Below are positions 35,159 to 44,700 of a stretch of 64,000 nucleotides of DNA, piece by piece (the first letter of the stretch is position 1; every line of letters begins with the position of its first letter). A program made the translations under genes and the position numbers. Under the pieces are notes generated by a model that searched no databases, was not told the origin of the DNA, and saw only the letters and a list, made by a program, of their open reading frames with translations. The stretch is from Novosphingobium sp. (GTDB lineage Bacteria > Pseudomonadota > Alphaproteobacteria > Sphingomonadales > Sphingomonadaceae): the NCBI GenBank assembly GCA_017744735.1, contig JAGIAR010000001.1, forward strand, positions 62,001 through 126,000. Direction: 5' to 3'.

Positions 35159-36022
35159 ATGCGTGACGCGGCGGCCGATCCGGCGTTCGAGGCCCAGCGG
35201 CCGATGCTGCTGCGGGTCGCCTACCGCATGCTCGGCTCGATGAGCGATGCAGAGGATGTGTTGCAGGACGCCTGGCTGCGCTGGGCGGTCGGCGATCGCG
35301 ACGAGGTGCGCTCCCCTGGCGCCTTCCTGCGGCGGATGGTAACCCGGCTGTGCCTCGACCAGCTCAAATCCGCCCGCACCCGGCGCGAGGAATACGCGGG
35401 CCCGTGGCTGCCCGAGCCAGAGGTAGAGAGCGAGCCGGTCGATGACGTGACCCTGCCGCTGATGCTCGCGCTCGAACGCCTCTCCCCCCTCGAGCGCGCG
35501 GCCTTCCTGCTGCACGACGTGTTCGGCGAGAGCTTCGAGGAGATCGGCGCCGCGCTCGGCCGCGACGCCGCGGCGTGCCGCCAGCTCGCCAGCCGGGCGC
35601 GGCGCAACGTGCAGGCCGAACGCCCTCGCTTCCCGGTCGAAAGGGACGACGGGCGCCGGATCGTCGATGCCTTCTTTGCCGCGTCGCGCAGCGGCGATAC
35701 CGCCGCGCTCGGCGCCCTGCTCGCGCAAGACGTCAGCTTCCACGCAGACGGCGGCGGCAAGCGTCCGGCGGTCGGGCGCATAATGCGCGGCAGCGACGAG
35801 GTGATCCGCGCGCATGGCGCGATCGCCCGTATCGCCAGCCGGTTCGGACGCGCGGAGCTCTTGCAATACGCCTTCGTGAACGGCCTTCCGGGCTTCGTCA
35901 CGCGCGAGCCCGACGGCGAGATCCAGACCACCGCCCTGCTGATCGAGGGCGGCCGGATCAGGGCGATCTACGTGATGCGCAACCCGGACAAGCTCCAACG
36001 GCTGAAAGCACGGCTTCACTAG
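35159..36022 (+). CDS. ECF41-family RNA polymerase sigma factor with SnoaL-like C-terminal domain
   Basis: 287 residues. Region 2 (about 10-75, RVAYRMLGSMSDAEDVLQDAW) and region 4 (about 100-152, LSPLERAAFLLHDVFGESFEEIG) are followed by a SnoaL-like domain. All three ECF41 signatures are present: WLPEP (83-87) in the linker, DGGGK (197-201) and NPDKL (275-279). In studied members the C-terminal extension replaces an anti-sigma factor and tunes activity. It is co-transcribed with the AhpD-like gene from an ECF41-type promoter. Confidence 0.95.
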   Translation: MRDAAADPAFEAQRPMLLRVAYRMLGSMSDAEDVLQDAWLRWAVGDRDEVRSPGAFLRRMVTRLCLDQLKSARTRREEYAGPWLPEPEVESEPVDDVTLPLMLALERLSPLERAAFLLHDVFGESFEEIGAALGRDAAACRQLASRARRNVQAERPRFPVERDDGRRIVDAFFAASRSGDTAALGALLAQDVSFHADGGGKRPAVGRIMRGSDEVIRAHGAIARIASRFGRAELLQYAFVNGLPGFVTREPDGEIQTTALLIEGGRIRAIYVMRNPDKLQRLKARLH

Positions 36023-36073
36023 CGGCACGTGGCTGTGGTATCGGCGCTCGCGAACGGGATGGGGGTCGGCACG

Positions 36074-37104
36074 ATGTTCTTCGAAAGCTTCAAGGACGGC
36101 GAAGGGTGCAAGTCCTATATCGTCGCTTGCGAGGAAACCTGCTCCGCCGCGATCATCGACCCCGCGTTGGGCCTGGTCGACCGCTACATCGGCCAGATCG
36201 CGATGCACGGCCTCAGGGTCCGCTACATCGTCGATACCCATACCCACGCCGATCACTTCTCCGGCGCGCAGGCGCTCAAGGCCGAGTTCCACGCGCCGAT
36301 CGTGATGCACCGCTTCTCGCCCTCGCCCTATGTCGATCTGCATGTCGAGGACGGGCACACGCTGCCGCTGGGCGAATTGCGGATGCGAATCTTCCACGTT
36401 CCCGGTCACACGCGGGATTCGATGGCGGTGCATATCGGCGACCGCGTGTTCACCGGCGACACGCTGCTGATCGGCGGCACCGGGCGCAGCGACCTGCCGA
36501 GCGGCGATGCGGACCAGCTCTACGACAGCTGTTCGGCAAGCTGCTGGCGCTGCCCGACGAAACGCTGGTGTTCCCCGCGCACGACTACAAGGGCCGCGAG
36601 CATTCGACGATCGGCGACGAGCGCGCGAACAACCCACGGCTGCAGAAGACCGTGCGGGCCGAGTTCGTCGAGCTGATGAACGGCCTCAACCTCGCCGCGC
36701 CGACCCATCTGACCGAGGCGCTGCGGACCAATATGTCGGGCGGCAAGACCGTGCGGCAATTGCTGGCCGAGGCGGGCGCGAAGATTCCGTTCATGGCGAT
36801 GGACGAGCTGTCCGGCCGGCTCGACCGCCGCCCGAACGATTTGGTGATCGTCGACGTGCGCGAGAAGGACGCTTTCGAGGCCGGCCGGGTCCCCGGCGCG
36901 GTCCACCTGCCGCGCGGGCAGCTGGAATTGCGGGTCAACGAGATGCTGCCCGATCCCTCGGTCGAAATCCTCACCGTGTGCGAATTCGGCAAGGTCTCGA
37001 CCCTGGCCGCGGCGACCCTGCGCGAGCTCGGCTTCCTGCGCGCGACTGCGCTCGACGGGGGAATGGCCGCGTGGCGCGAGGCCGGCCGAGCCATCGAAAC
37101 CTAG
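36074..37104 (+). pseudogene. Metallo-beta-lactamase fold hydrolase with rhodanese domain, frameshifted
   Basis: The first part encodes an MBL-fold domain (MFFESFKDGEGCKSY, DTHTHADHFSG, FHVPGHTRDSM, VFTGDTLLIGGTGRSDL). It loses register at about 36529 after DADQLYDS. The remainder is open in another frame: FGKLLALPDETLVFPAHDY, then a rhodanese domain with IVDVREKDAF and a catalytic cysteine in TVCEFGKVS. Restoring one C (AGCTG to AGCCTG) rejoins the frames as YDSLFGKLL. The intact form would resemble persulfide dioxygenase-rhodanese fusions. Alternative starts are 36029 and 36059. Confidence 0.85.
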
Positions 37105-37856
37105 CGCAGCTTGCCGAGAGCCGCGATCCGCGCCCGGGTCTCGGCCAGCGCAGCGCTACCCAGCTCGGCGACCGACCTGGCGCTCGGCGGCGCGCATTGC
37201 GGCTCGGCGAGCGAATCCTGATAGACCTGGTCGGACCGCGCGACATCGAAATCGATCGCCTGCGGCCGCCCTTCGAGCTCCTGCCTGAACCCCGCGAGTT
37301 CCCGCTGCGCCGCTGCAAGCACCGTGTCATTGCCCGCCCGCGTGGAAACGGGGCAGGCCGGATCGGTAAATTCCACCAGCGCGCGCACCGCCTTGCGGAA
37401 CCGCGCGGATGCGGGCGACGGCGCGCGCGGGGCAAGGAAGCCGCGGCCGATCTCCGGCGCGAGCTGCGTCATCCGCGCCAGGCCTTGCGTCACTTCGGTC
37501 CGCGCAAGCCGAACATGGATCCTGGCGACCTCGGGATCGCCGTCCGCCCAGCAGCCCAGCCCGAGCGCGGCATCGTCTTGCGCCATCTGCAACTGCGCGC
37601 GCAGCGGACCCGGATGGCTGCTTTCGAACTCCGCCAGCGCCTGCCGTTGCCGCGCCAGGAAACGCGTCCGCGGCCACTCCTTCACCGGCGGGCAGGATTC
37701 CATCGACGCGGCGCGATAGGCCGCGCGCGCGGCGAAGCGGAACTCGGCCGCTCGGGGGGAGGCGAGATCGGGCGGGGTCGCAGGCACCAGTGCGACCGCC
37801 GCAATCACGCCCGCGGCGGCCATTGCCGCGAGCACCAGCTTGGTGCGGTCGCTCAT
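37101..37856 (-). CDS. Unrecognised protein with N-terminal membrane/signal segment
   Basis: 251 residues from ATG 37856, which overlaps the preceding cyclo-ligase stop as ATGA. A hydrophobic segment (about 7-25) suggests a signal peptide or membrane anchor. The rest is helical and alanine/arginine-rich with four scattered cysteines. I do not recognise a family. It is the last gene of the uvrC-cyclo-ligase unit and converges on the frameshifted MBL gene with a 4-base overlap. Confidence 0.6.
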   Translation of the reverse strand: MSDRTKLVLAAMAAAGVIAAVALVPATPPDLASPRAAEFRFAARAAYRAASMESCPPVKEWPRTRFLARQRQALAEFESSHPGPLRAQLQMAQDDAALGLGCWADGDPEVARIHVRLARTEVTQGLARMTQLAPEIGRGFLAPRAPSPASARFRKAVRALVEFTDPACPVSTRAGNDTVLAAAQRELAGFRQELEGRPQAIDFDVARSDQVYQDSLAEPQCAPPSARSVAELGSAALAETRARIAALGKLR

Positions 37857-38500
37857 CGCCATTGCACGCCCTCCTCGGTCACCACCGCATCCATCGGGAT
37901 GTCATATCCCTGCGGATGGATCGTCGGGATGGCTTGCAGCGCATAACCGACCCCAAACAGCCTTGGTTTATGCGGCAGCAAGGCGGCGAGCGTGCGGTCG
38001 AAGAACCCGCCCCCATAGCCCAGTCGGAAACACGCGGGATCGAAGCCGACCACCGGCGCGATGGTGATGTCGGGCACCACCAACTCGGCGCCCGCCGCCG
38101 GGACCGGGATGTTCCACACCCCGCGTTCGACCGGATCGCCCGATTTCCATGCGCGGAATTCGAGCGGCTGCCCCTTGGCGACAACCACCGGCAGTGCGGT
38201 GCGCGCACCGCGCTCGGCCAGCCGGGAAAGCAGAGGCCGCAGATCCTGCTCGGCGCGAAACGGCCAGTACGCGCTTACCACCAGCCCCGAAGGATCGCCG
38301 ATAAGCGATTCCAATTGCTCGGAAATCCGCGCATCCCGCTCCGCGCGGTCGGCCGCAAGCAGCGCCATGCGCGCGGCAATGATCCGCTCTCGCTCGGCCT
38401 TGCGCCAGGCCCTGAGATCGAGTGAACCGGCATAGGCGGGATTGACCTGCGCCAGCGAACAGGGCGGCGATGCGAATTCGCGCTCTTCCTCCTCTTCCAT
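37853..38500 (-). CDS. 5-formyltetrahydrofolate cyclo-ligase
   Basis: 215 residues. It converts 5-formyl-THF to 5,10-methenyl-THF using ATP. Motifs are LRAWRKAERERIIAAR (N-terminal basic region), ELVVPDITIAPVVGFD and FRLGYGGGFFDRTLA, the phosphate-binding glycine loop. The N-terminus has an unusual run of glutamates (residues 2-6). The gene begins 22 bases after uvrC ends on the same strand. Confidence 0.9.
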   Translation of the reverse strand: MEEEEEREFASPPCSLAQVNPAYAGSLDLRAWRKAERERIIAARMALLAADRAERDARISEQLESLIGDPSGLVVSAYWPFRAEQDLRPLLSRLAERGARTALPVVVAKGQPLEFRAWKSGDPVERGVWNIPVPAAGAELVVPDITIAPVVGFDPACFRLGYGGGFFDRTLAALLPHKPRLFGVGYALQAIPTIHPQGYDIPMDAVVTEEGVQWR

Positions 38501-38522
38501 CGCCCCTCCCTTCCCCGGGCCG

Positions 38523-40463
38523 TCAGCCGCCCGGATGGTAGAAATCGTAGACCGCCTGTGCGACCTGCCCGCTGACCCCCGGCGCGCGCTGGAGATCGTC
38601 GAGGCTGGCCGCGCGGACCTTTCCAGCGGTTCCGAAGTGCAGCAGCAAGGCGCGTTTTCTTGCCGGGCCGATACCCGGAATTTCGTCGAGCGGGCTCGCG
38701 GTGATCGCGCGGCTGCGCTTGGCCCGGTGTGCGCCGATCGCGAAGCGGTGCACCTCGTCGCGCAAATTCTGGAGATAGAACAGCAGCGGCGAATTGACCG
38801 GCAGCATCTTCTCGCGCCCGTCGGGGAAATGGAACACTTCGCGCCCCTCGCGCCCGTGGTGCGGGCCCTTGGCGATCGCGATCAGCGGCACGTCCTCGAT
38901 CCCCAGCTCCTCCAGCGTGTCCCTGACCGAGGACATCTGCCCCTTGCCCCCGTCGAGCAGCACCAGGTCGGGCCACTGCCCGCCATCGCGGTCCGGGTCT
39001 TCCTCGAGCACCCGCGCGAAGCGCCGCGCCATCACCTCGCGCATCATCGCGAAATCGTCGTCGGTCTGCGCGCTCTTGATGTTGAACTTGCGGTACTGGT
39101 TCTTGAGAAAGCCTTCCGGCCCCGCGACCACCATCGCGCCGACCGCCTTGGTCCCCTGGATATGGCTGTTGTCGTAAATCTCGATCCGCTCGGGCAGTTC
39201 GGGCAATTCGAGGAATTCGGCCAGTTCGCGCAGGATCTTGAGCTTGGTGCTGCTTTCCGCCAGCCGCCGGTCGAGCGCCTCGACCGCGTTGCGCGAGGCC
39301 TGGTCGATCAGCCGCCGGCGGTCGCCCCGCTGCGGCACCGAAATCTCGACCTTGTGCCCGGCGATCTCGCCCAGCGCCTCCGCCAGCAGATCGCCTTCGG
39401 ACAGCGCGCGGTCGACCAGCACCAGCCGCGGCGGCGGGACTTCCTCATAGAATTGCGCCAGCACGCCGCTGAGCACCGCCTCTTCCGCGAGGTCTTCGGT
39501 ATGCGCCGGGAAGAACGCGCGGTGGCCCCAGTTCTGTCCCCCGCGGATGAAGAAGGCCTGCACCGCCACGTGCCCGCCCTTGCTGGAGATCGCGAAAATA
39601 TCGGCATCGGCGATCCCGCTGGCATTGATCGCCTGGCTGCCCTGGATCGCGGTCGCCGCGCGCAGCCGGTCGCGCAGCAGGGCCGCGCGCTCGAAATCGA
39701 GCGCGGCGGAGGCCTGCTCCATCTGGGCGGCAATTTCCTGCTGCACCGCGGTCGACTTGCCGCCGAGGAAATCCTGCGCCTGCCGGACCAGCTCGGCGTA
39801 ACCCCCGGCGTCGATCCGGTCGACGCAGGGGGCCGAACAGCGCTTGATCTGGTAGAGCAGGCACGGCCGGTCGCGGCGCGAGAAAAAGCTGTCAGTGCAG
39901 GATCTTAGCAGGAACAGCTTCTGCAGCGCATTGATCGTCGTATTGACCGATCCGGCGCTGGCGAAGGGGCCGTAGTAATTCCCCTTGGCCTTGCGCGCGC
40001 CGCGATGCTTCATGATCCGCGGGAAATCGTGATCGGCGCGCAACAGGATGAAGGGGAAGCTTTTGTCGTCGCGCAGATTGATGTTGTAGGGCGGTCGGAA
40101 GCGCTTGATCAGCTGGGTTTCCAGCAGCAGCGCCTCGGCCTCGGAGTTCGTGGTGACGATCTCCATGCTGCGCGTCTGGCTGACCATCCGCCGCAGCCGG
40201 TTGGTGAGGTTGGCCACCTGGGTATAGTTCGCCACCCGGTTCTTGAGCGCGCGCGCCTTGCCCACATAAAGCACGTCGCCCCGGGCATCGAGCATCCGGT
40301 AGACGCCCGGCTTGGGCTTCAGCACCTTCACCGTCGCCCGGATCGCAGCCACGCCCGCATCGAGATCGGGCGTGCTGCCGCGCACGGTATAGGCCGCGCG
40401 CTCCTCGTTGAAGCGCTCGGGTCCCTTGGGGTGCGTGGGGGTTCCGGCGGGGGTGCGGGACAT
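38523..40463 (-). CDS. uvrC: Excinuclease ABC subunit C
   Basis: 646 residues. It makes both incisions in nucleotide excision repair. Domains in order: GIY-YIG nuclease (KPGVYRMLDARGDVLYVGKA, about 52-130), UvrB-interacting UVR motif (about 240-275), RNase H-like nuclease (IEIYDNSHIQGTKAVGAMVV and LVLLDGGKGQ), and C-terminal helix-hairpin-helix pair (IPGIGPARKRALL). ATG 40463 is preferred; ATG 40481 and TTG 40490 extend the frame without conserved residues. Confidence 0.96.
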   Translation of the reverse strand: MSRTPAGTPTHPKGPERFNEERAAYTVRGSTPDLDAGVAAIRATVKVLKPKPGVYRMLDARGDVLYVGKARALKNRVANYTQVANLTNRLRRMVSQTRSMEIVTTNSEAEALLLETQLIKRFRPPYNINLRDDKSFPFILLRADHDFPRIMKHRGARKAKGNYYGPFASAGSVNTTINALQKLFLLRSCTDSFFSRRDRPCLLYQIKRCSAPCVDRIDAGGYAELVRQAQDFLGGKSTAVQQEIAAQMEQASAALDFERAALLRDRLRAATAIQGSQAINASGIADADIFAISSKGGHVAVQAFFIRGGQNWGHRAFFPAHTEDLAEEAVLSGVLAQFYEEVPPPRLVLVDRALSEGDLLAEALGEIAGHKVEISVPQRGDRRRLIDQASRNAVEALDRRLAESSTKLKILRELAEFLELPELPERIEIYDNSHIQGTKAVGAMVVAGPEGFLKNQYRKFNIKSAQTDDDFAMMREVMARRFARVLEEDPDRDGGQWPDLVLLDGGKGQMSSVRDTLEELGIEDVPLIAIAKGPHHGREGREVFHFPDGREKMLPVNSPLLFYLQNLRDEVHRFAIGAHRAKRSRAITASPLDEIPGIGPARKRALLLHFGTAGKVRAASLDDLQRAPGVSGQVAQAVYDFYHPGG

Positions 40464-40672
40464 GGCAATCAGATAGTGCATGCCGCACAAGGCGACACCC
40501 CTTGGCCGGGGGGGTGTGACACATGTGACAGGGTTATAGAGGGAAAAGATGCCGTTCCCTTGATGGCCGTTTCACGTGGGGCGAACCGGGGCGTCGAGGG
40601 GCTGGCGGAAAGCATGGCGCGCTTATGACAAGAGCACGCGGGGTAGGAAAACGAAAACGCGCACGGCCGGCC

Positions 40673-41713
40673 CTATTCGCGCCCGGGCAGTTCCACCGGC
40701 GTATCGAGCACCTCCTCCACATAAAGCCGCTTGACCAGCACGAAGGCCACGATCAGCAGCGGAGCAGCCAGGATCAGCCCGAGCGGCCCGAACAGCACGC
40801 CGCCTGCCACCACCCCGAAGACCGACACGGCCGGGGGCAGCGAGACGACCTTCTTGTGGACATAGGGCGTCACCAGGCTTCCTTCGACCTGCTGCACCAC
40901 GACCACCACCGCCAGCGCGAGGAACATGGTCCGCTCGTCGACCGTTGCCGCCATAGCAAGCACCGGCAGCGCCGACAGGATCGGCCCCAGATAGGGGATA
41001 GCCTCGAGGAAAGCGGCCATCAGGCCCAGCGCGGCCGCGGCGGGGACCCCGACCAGCCACAATCCCAATCCGGTGAGCAGGCCGATGAACGCCATGGTGA
41101 AGAACTGCCCCACCATCCATTGCCGCAGCGCGGCGCCCGCGGTGTCGAGCGCATCCCCCGCCAGATCGCGCCTTCCCTTGGGCACGAGCATGACCAGGCC
41201 GCGGCGATAGAGCCCCGGATCGCTCGCGATGAACACCGCGCCGAACAGCAGCAGGACGACATCGGTGATGCCGGTCGTTAGCACCCCCAGCGCCGAGGAG
41301 AGGCGCGGCAGGATGTCCTTGCCGGACAGCGAGATGTCCTGCAGCGCCTCGACCATACCCTGCCCGCCCGGCAACTGCGCGATCCGGGCAGCCAGGCTGT
41401 CCCACGCGGATCCGAGCGTGTCGGTGAGTTGCGAGACGTCGGCCGAGAAGCGGGATCCGAACAGCCATACGACGCCCGTCACCACCGCCACTATCGACAG
41501 CAAGGCGGCATAGAATGCCGGCCGGTCTCCCAAATGGGCCCGGGCGTCGATGGCGTCTGCAAGCGCACGGATCAGCGTCGCCGCTACCACGGCGCCAAAG
41601 GCAAGCAGGAGCAGGCCCAGCAATTTGAGCAAGGCGAGCAGGAGCAGCCCCAGCAACATCGCCAGGATCAAAAACCGGACCATAAGGCGATACGGATCGA
41701 ACGATGTCCGCAT
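40673..41713 (-). CDS. AI-2E family transporter (PerM-like)
   Basis: 346 residues with the family's usual eight membrane helices: a tandem pair near the N-terminus, a soluble region (about 85-150), and a C-terminal bundle containing AFLEAIPYLGPILSALP and VEGSLVTPYVHKKVVSLPPAVS, the signature of the superfamily. Members have been linked to AI-2 export or sodium/proton antiport, but most are uncharacterised. It ends 182 bp before the divergent uvrC leader. Confidence 0.9.
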   Translation of the reverse strand: MRTSFDPYRLMVRFLILAMLLGLLLLALLKLLGLLLLAFGAVVAATLIRALADAIDARAHLGDRPAFYAALLSIVAVVTGVVWLFGSRFSADVSQLTDTLGSAWDSLAARIAQLPGGQGMVEALQDISLSGKDILPRLSSALGVLTTGITDVVLLLFGAVFIASDPGLYRRGLVMLVPKGRRDLAGDALDTAGAALRQWMVGQFFTMAFIGLLTGLGLWLVGVPAAAALGLMAAFLEAIPYLGPILSALPVLAMAATVDERTMFLALAVVVVVQQVEGSLVTPYVHKKVVSLPPAVSVFGVVAGGVLFGPLGLILAAPLLIVAFVLVKRLYVEEVLDTPVELPGRE

Positions 41714-41752
41714 GCCTGGAGAATGGCCGGAACCCGGTGCGGGTTCCGCCGC

Positions 41753-44700
41753 TCAGAACATCTTGCGGAACTGCACCTTGATCACCCGGCCGTTGGGGTC
41801 GATCAGCCCGGCCTGGTAGCGCAGTGGCACGTCCCCGTTCTCGTCGGTGACCTTGCGGATGCTGTCGAAGACGTTGTCTACCCCCACGCTGACCCGGGTG
41901 CCCTTGAAGAACGGCACCTTCTCGACCAGCTTCGCCTGCTGGCCGAGATCGGCGAACAGCTGCAGGTCGAAGGTGGTCAGCGGGTGGAAGTGGAGATCGG
42001 TGGTGGTCCCGTTGAGGTCGCTTGCCCCCGAATAAGTCCCCGAATAGCGCAGGCCGATACCGTGGTAGAACAGCCCGCCCTGGAGCTGCGCCGAATTGCG
42101 CACCACCGCGCCGCCGCTGAGCTGGTCGCCGTCGAGCTGGTCGAGCACCGGCAGGCCCTCGGCGATCAGCACCTGGTTCTCGAGTTCGAGCGTATAGGTC
42201 AGGTTGAGGAACCAGCGGCCGCGGCCGTCGGCGCCCGGCCCGCGGAAGCCGCCGCGCCCGCCGCCACGCGGAGGCGGGCCGCCCGGCCCGGCCCCCGGAG
42301 GAGGCCCGCCGGCACCCATCGGCGGCGGACCGCCCGCATCGCCGCCCTGGCCCCGGCCGCCCTCGCCCGACCCGTTCGGGCTCGGCGCGACGGTGGGCAT
42401 CGAGCAGATGCGATCCTTGAATTCCTTGAAGCGGGCCGGATCGACCTTGCCGTCCGGGCCCTTGAGCCGGTCCTGGAACCGTTCGGGCAGCGCCGAGAGA
42501 TCGGGCGGCGTGTCGCCGGGTGCACAAAGCTTCTGGCGGAATTCCTGGAACTGCTGCGGATTGAACGCACCCGCGCCGCCACTGCACACGCGCTGCTTGA
42601 ATTCGGCGAACTTCGCCGGATCGAGCTTGCCGTCTGCGCCTTTCATGCGTTCCTGCATCGGTTCGGGCAGGGTCGAGATATCCGGGGTCTCGGCACCGTC
42701 GGCACACAGCTTCTGGCGCATTTCCTGGAACCGCTGCGGATCGAAGGCGCCGCCCGGGGGCGCGAAGCCACCGCCCGTACCGCCTGGGGCTGCGGGGGCG
42801 ACCGGCGAGGCAGACCCGACCGGGCCCTGTGCTCCTGCGCCCGGCGTGCTGACCGGTGCGGCAGGGCGCGCCGGGGCACCGCCATTGGCGCCCTGCCCAC
42901 TCATCGCGCTGCGGACCGCGCCGAACAGGCCGAAGCCGCCGCCGGCCGTGGCGCTCTTCTTGCCGAACGGGCCGGTGAGGTTGAGCCCGAAACGCAGCCG
43001 CGCGGAGTTCTCGGAGGCGAAGGTCACCGGCCGCTCGTCGATCTGGGTCAGCACGCCGTCGACGCGGGTCACGCGGTCGGGGAAGGCCGCCTCGATGTCG
43101 GCGGTCAGGTCGGGGAACGCGGCGCTGACATTGCTCGAATGGTTGTGAAAATAGTCGACCGAGATGTTCGAGCCGTCGAGGAACGGCAGCTGGTATTGCG
43201 CGCCCAGGGTGTAATCGCGCTGCTTCTGCTTCTCGAGATCGGGATTACCGCCGCCGAGCACGCTCACCAGCACGGTCTGGCCGGTGGTGAGATCGTAGAC
43301 CGGCACGTTGAGGGTAAGCGTCTGCGGGCTGTTGAGCTGGGCCAGCGTCGGCGCGGCATCGCTCGCGAAATAGGTCGCCTTGAAGCTCAGCGTATCCAGC
43401 GGACGCCACGAGAGGCCGGCGGTCCAGTTGGTCAGCGTGCCGAAGTCCGAGAGCTGGTCGATCCCGGCATTGAGGTTGAGGTTGAGGTCGCCGATGAAGC
43501 CGAGCGAACCGCCGCGCTCGGCGAGCGGAATGCCGACATTGACGCCCGCGGTGAGATCGCCGCGGGTGAGGGTGGTCTTGCCCGTCGTGCTGCGGGTATC
43601 CTCGGTCTGCACCCGGTTCCAGCTGTAGCCGCTGTGGAGCGTCATCGAGACCTCGCCCGCCGGCAGCGAGAAGGGCGAACCCATCGCGGTGACCTTCGAG
43701 GTCGCGGAATCGGTGACGGTCTTTGCCGTATCGTAGCCCGGATCGGCGACCGCCGGCAGCGGATCGTCGAGCTGCAGCGTGCCGGCATCGACCGCGTCCT
43801 GGAGCGCCTGCGTATCGGCGTAGCGGTCGATCCTGCTGACGCTGTTGGCGTGGCTGGCATCGACCGTGGCATTGACTTGCCAGCTCCCGAGCGGGGCGTT
43901 GAGCGTGCTCCCGAACGACACCGTGTCGGTGTGGGTGACGCGCTGCAGCGGGTCGTCGGAACCGAAGGTGCGGTATTGGGTGACGGTATCGTCGTCCGGG
44001 TCGACCAGCGTCACGCTGTTGAGGCCCGACAGAGCGGTCGTATGATCGCGTTCGTACTGGCCGTTGACCGAGAGCGCGCTGCCGTTGTCGGCCAGCTTGG
44101 TGGTCCAGTTGCCGGTCAGCTGCAGATCCGAATTCTTCGACACCAGGCTGCGGTAATCGGCCGGGTCGGGATCGCCGGCGAGCGGATCGGGCGTCGACTG
44201 GACGACGCCGCGCTCGGCCTCGGTCAGCAGGCTGGTGCCGCTCCATTCGGCGTGAATGTTCATCCGGCTGGGCCCGGAAATCCGCAGCATCGTGCCTTCG
44301 AGCTGCTCGGTCGAGGTCCCGCCGGCCCAGGGCTGGCTGTATTCGGCCTCGGCCACCCGGCTGGCGAAATTGTCCTTCAGAATGATGTTGATCAGCCGCT
44401 GATCGGCCGAGAAGCCGTATTTGAGCGCCACTTCCTCGGGCAGGATCTCGACCTTCTTGATCGATTCCGGCGGGAAGTTGGCCATCTCGCGGAAGCTCGA
44501 CACGCGCACACCGTTGATCAGCAGCGCCGGCGGGCCCGAACCGCGGCCGCGGCCGGAGCTCGTCTGCGGGGCGAGCGCGGCGATCAGGTCGGTGATCGAG
44601 CCCGCGCCATAGGCCGCGATGTCCTCTTCGCTCAACTCCTGCACCGGCGGGATCGCGGTATCGACCTGGCCGCGGACGTTCTGGGCGGTGACGATGATCT

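Noticed and set aside
40515-40530. Two TGTCACA copies on the minus strand upstream of uvrC, like ECF41 -35 boxes
   Set aside because: No CGTC lies 16-17 bases downstream of either copy.
40563-40628. 21-codon frame between uvrC and the AI-2E gene
   Set aside because: No ribosome binding site, no recognisable product and no conservation evidence.
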